Assembly (NCBI RefSeq): GCF_051014445.1
Contig: NW_027488366.1
Coordinates: forward strand, 15,208,001-15,272,000
Length of the DNA stretch: 64,000 nt
Source of the DNA: Colletes latitarsis
Lineage: Eukaryota > Arthropoda > Insecta > Hymenoptera > Colletidae
Direction: 5' to 3'
The first letter of the stretch is position 1. The number at the start of each line of letters is the position of its first letter. The notes under the pieces were generated by a model. It was not told where the DNA came from and made no database searches. It saw only the letters and a list, made by a program, of their open reading frames with translations. Positions 61,901 through 64,000 of this stretch are shown here, piece by piece. The position numbers and the translations under genes are program-made.

Positions 61901-64000
61901 AAAAATATTGATCGAAACCTGGTTTAATCGACTGTTTCAGTGTCGTACCACTATACTACGTGATGCAATCCAGAAAAAGCCCAGGGTCCAGCCATGAAGT
62001 ATGAGAAATATGCGAAAGTATGAGCCTGATGAGGGCAAATCCTAGACCTAACCCAGACCTAACATGCGTTATCCTCTAAAATGTTTATCCAGACCAGGTT
62101 TAATTGACTGTTTCAGTGTTGTACTTCATTACTACGTGATGCAATCCAGAAAAAGCCCAGGATCTAGCCATCAAGTATGAGAAATATGCGAAAGAATGAC
62201 CCTGATGAGTGCAAATCCCAGACCTAACCTAGACCTAACATGAATTATTCTCTAAAATATTGATCGAAACCAGGTTAAATTGACTGTTTCAGTGTTGTAC
62301 TTCATTACTACGTGATGCAATCCAGAACAAGCCCAGGATCTAGCCATCAAGTATGAGAAGTATGCGAAAGAATGAGCCTGATGGGATCAAATCCCTGACC
62401 TAACCTAGACCTAACATGAATTATTCTCTAAAATGTTGATCAAAACCAGGTTTAATTGACTGTTTCAGTGTAGTACCACATTACTACGTGATCCAATCCA
62501 AAAATAGCCCAGGATCTAGCCATGAAGTATGAGAAATATGCGAAAGTATGAGCCTGATGGGGGCAAATCCTAGACCTAACCCAGACCTAACATGCGTTAT
62601 TCTCTAAAATATTTATCAAGACCAGGTTTAATTGAATGTTTCAGTGTGGTACTACATTACTACGTGATCAAAACCAGAAAAAACCCAGGATCCGTTCAAC
62701 AAGTATGTGAAGAATGCGATAGTATGAGTCTGATCAGTGAAAATCTCAGGCCTTACGTAGACCTAACTTGTGTTGTCCTCTAAAATATTGATGGAAACCA
62801 GGTTTCATTGACTGTTTCAGTGTGGTACTACATTACTACGTGATGCAATCCAGAAAATGCCCAGGATCTAGCCATCAAGTATGAGAAATATGCGAAAGAA
62901 TCAGCCTGATGAGAGCAAATCCCAAACCTAACCTAGACCTAACATGAATTATTCTCTAAAATATTGATCGAAACCAGGATTAATTGACTGTTTCAGTGTT
63001 GTACTTCATTACTACGTGATGCAATCCAGAAAAAGCCCAGGATCTAGCCATCAAGTATGAGAAATATGCGAAAGTATGAGCCTGATGAGGGCAAATCCTA
63101 GACCTAACCCAGACCTAACATGCGTTATTCTGTAAAATTTTTATCAAGACCAGGCTTAATTGAATGTTTTATTGTGGTACCTAATTACTACCTGATCAGA
63201 ATCAGAAAAGACCCAGGATCCGTTCAACAAGTTTGTGAAGAATGCGAAAGTATGAGTCTGATCAGTGAAAATCTCAGGCCTTACCTATACCTAACTTGCG
63301 TTGTCCTCTAAAATATTGATGGAAACCAGGTTTCATTGACTGTTTCAGTGTGGTACTACATTACTACGTGATGCAATCCAGAAAAAGCCCAGGATCTAGC
63401 CATCAAGTATGAGAAATATGCGAAAGAATGAGCCTGATGAGAGCAAATCCCTGACCTAACCTAGACCTAACATGAATTATTCTCTAAAATCTTGATCAAA
63501 ACCAGGTTTAATTGACAGTTTCAGTGTGATTCCACATTACTACGTGATCCAATCCAGAAATAGCCCAGGATCTAGCCATGAAGTATGAGAAATATGCGAA
63601 AGTATGAGCCTGATGAGGGCAAATCCTAGACCTAACCCAGACGTAACATGCGTTATTCTGTAAAATTTTTATCAAGACCAGTTTTAATTGAATGTTTCAT
63701 TGTGGAACCTCATTACTACGTGGTCAAAACCAGAAAAAACCCAGGATCCGTTCAACAAGTATGTGAAGGATGCGAAAGTATGAGTCTGATCAGTGAAAAT
63801 CTCAGGCCTTACCGAGACCTAACTTGCGTTGTCCTCTAAAATATTGATGGAAACCTGGTTTCATTGACTGTTTCAGTGTGGTACTACATTACTACGTGAT
63901 GCAATCCAGAAAAAGCCCAGGATCTAGCCATCAAGTATGAGAAATATGCGAAAGAATGAGCCTGATGAGAGCAAATCCCAGACCTAACCTAGACCTAACA
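49895..64000 (+). repeat. 176-bp satellite array, right block (~80 monomers)
   Basis: The array resumes directly after the poly(A) tail of the non-LTR element, beginning inside the telomere-like units TCCCAGACCTA and TCCCAGACCTAA. Orientation matches the left block. Monomers after about 52.4 kb are more diverged from one another than those at 8-32 kb, with variants not seen on the left such as CCCTCGATCAGGTC (54.4 and 56.7 kb). Duplicated stretches include 52.44-52.95/53.31-53.83 kb (880-bp step, five monomers) and 58.6-59.8/61.8-63.0 kb (3,168-bp step). The array runs off the right end. No gene is visible. Confidence 0.97.
58620..62980 (+). repeat. 3,168-bp (18-monomer step) duplication in the right block
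   Basis: About 58.62-59.81 kb recurs at 61.79-62.98 kb, offset 3,168 bp. Shared rare markers are CCTAGCGTAGACC (58705 and 61873), CAGGGTCCAGCC (58815 and 61983), and TCCAAAAATAGCCC (59329 and 62497). About 2 kb of unrelated monomer types separates the copies. Confidence 0.8.

Noticed and set aside
1..64000. Hammerhead ribozyme suggested by CTGATGAG and GCGAAAG in each monomer
   Set aside because: GAAA lies only 8 bases before CTGATGAG, and no stem II connects CTGATGA to a following GAAA; stems I-III cannot be formed in the needed order.
1..64000. CENP-B-box-like motif
   Set aside because: I found no match to the TTCG...A..CGGG pattern in the monomer.
1..64000. CRISPR array
   Set aside because: The repeats are contiguous satellite monomers without unique spacers, and no cas gene is present.

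Overview
The window is almost entirely satellite DNA carrying two retrotransposons, from an arthropod, most likely a hymenopteran insect. No host gene, tRNA, rRNA or CRISPR array is visible. The organism call rests on three things. The satellite carries TTAGG-derived 11-bp motifs (TTAGGTCTGGG), which resemble the 11-bp telomeric variants described in some bees and wasps (for example TTAGGTTGGGG). It hosts an R1-clade non-LTR retrotransposon with SART/TRAS-like features. It also hosts an insect-type Ty3/gypsy element.

Layout. Positions 1-33733, 39460-41999 and 49895-64000 are one head-to-tail array of a ~176-bp monomer, about 285 copies, all in the same orientation. A further ~11 monomers at 43859-45840 lie in the opposite orientation inside the non-LTR element. 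Nearly every monomer holds two adjacent 11-bp telomere-like units (CCCAGACCTAA and CC[T/C]AGACCTAA on the + strand) and a KpnI-site palindrome TGTGGTACCACA. Multi-kilobase higher-order repeats are nested: a ~12.1-kb tandem duplication at about 8.15-20.4 and 20.4-31.85 kb, an older 3,694-bp step, and smaller 1,232-, 2,641- and 3,168-bp steps. Copies differ by whole numbers of monomers, as expected from in-register unequal exchange.

33734-39459 is a complete Ty3/gypsy LTR retrotransposon. It has 312-bp LTRs that I read as identical, a 4-bp ATAT target duplication, an intact gag, and an intact pol (protease, reverse transcriptase, RNase H, DD35E integrase). Pol is joined to gag by a textbook -1 frameshift signal (GGGAAAC, 5-nt spacer, predicted pseudoknot). 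The gag start codon lies inside the 5' LTR. A third ORF of unknown function follows pol.

42000-49894 is a GC-rich R1-clade non-LTR retrotransposon. It is inserted exactly in the telomere-like motif of a monomer, with an 11-14-bp target duplication and a 22-nt poly(A) tail. ORF2 (endonuclease plus reverse transcriptase) is open and full length and begins at a UAAUG stop-start overlap, the coupling signal known from the telomere-specific element SART1. ORF1 is broken twice: by a 1-nt frameshift near 43.36 kb and by the ~1.98-kb inverted satellite segment. That segment begins with four perfect tandem TTAGGTCTGGG units.

The most interesting theme is a possible telomere/satellite/retrotransposon system: a subtelomere-like satellite built around telomere motifs, a SART-like element using that motif as its target, and a telomere-repeat-headed satellite block captured inside the element. 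The satellite could instead be centromeric; the sequence alone does not decide. All function statements are from motif reading, without database searches.
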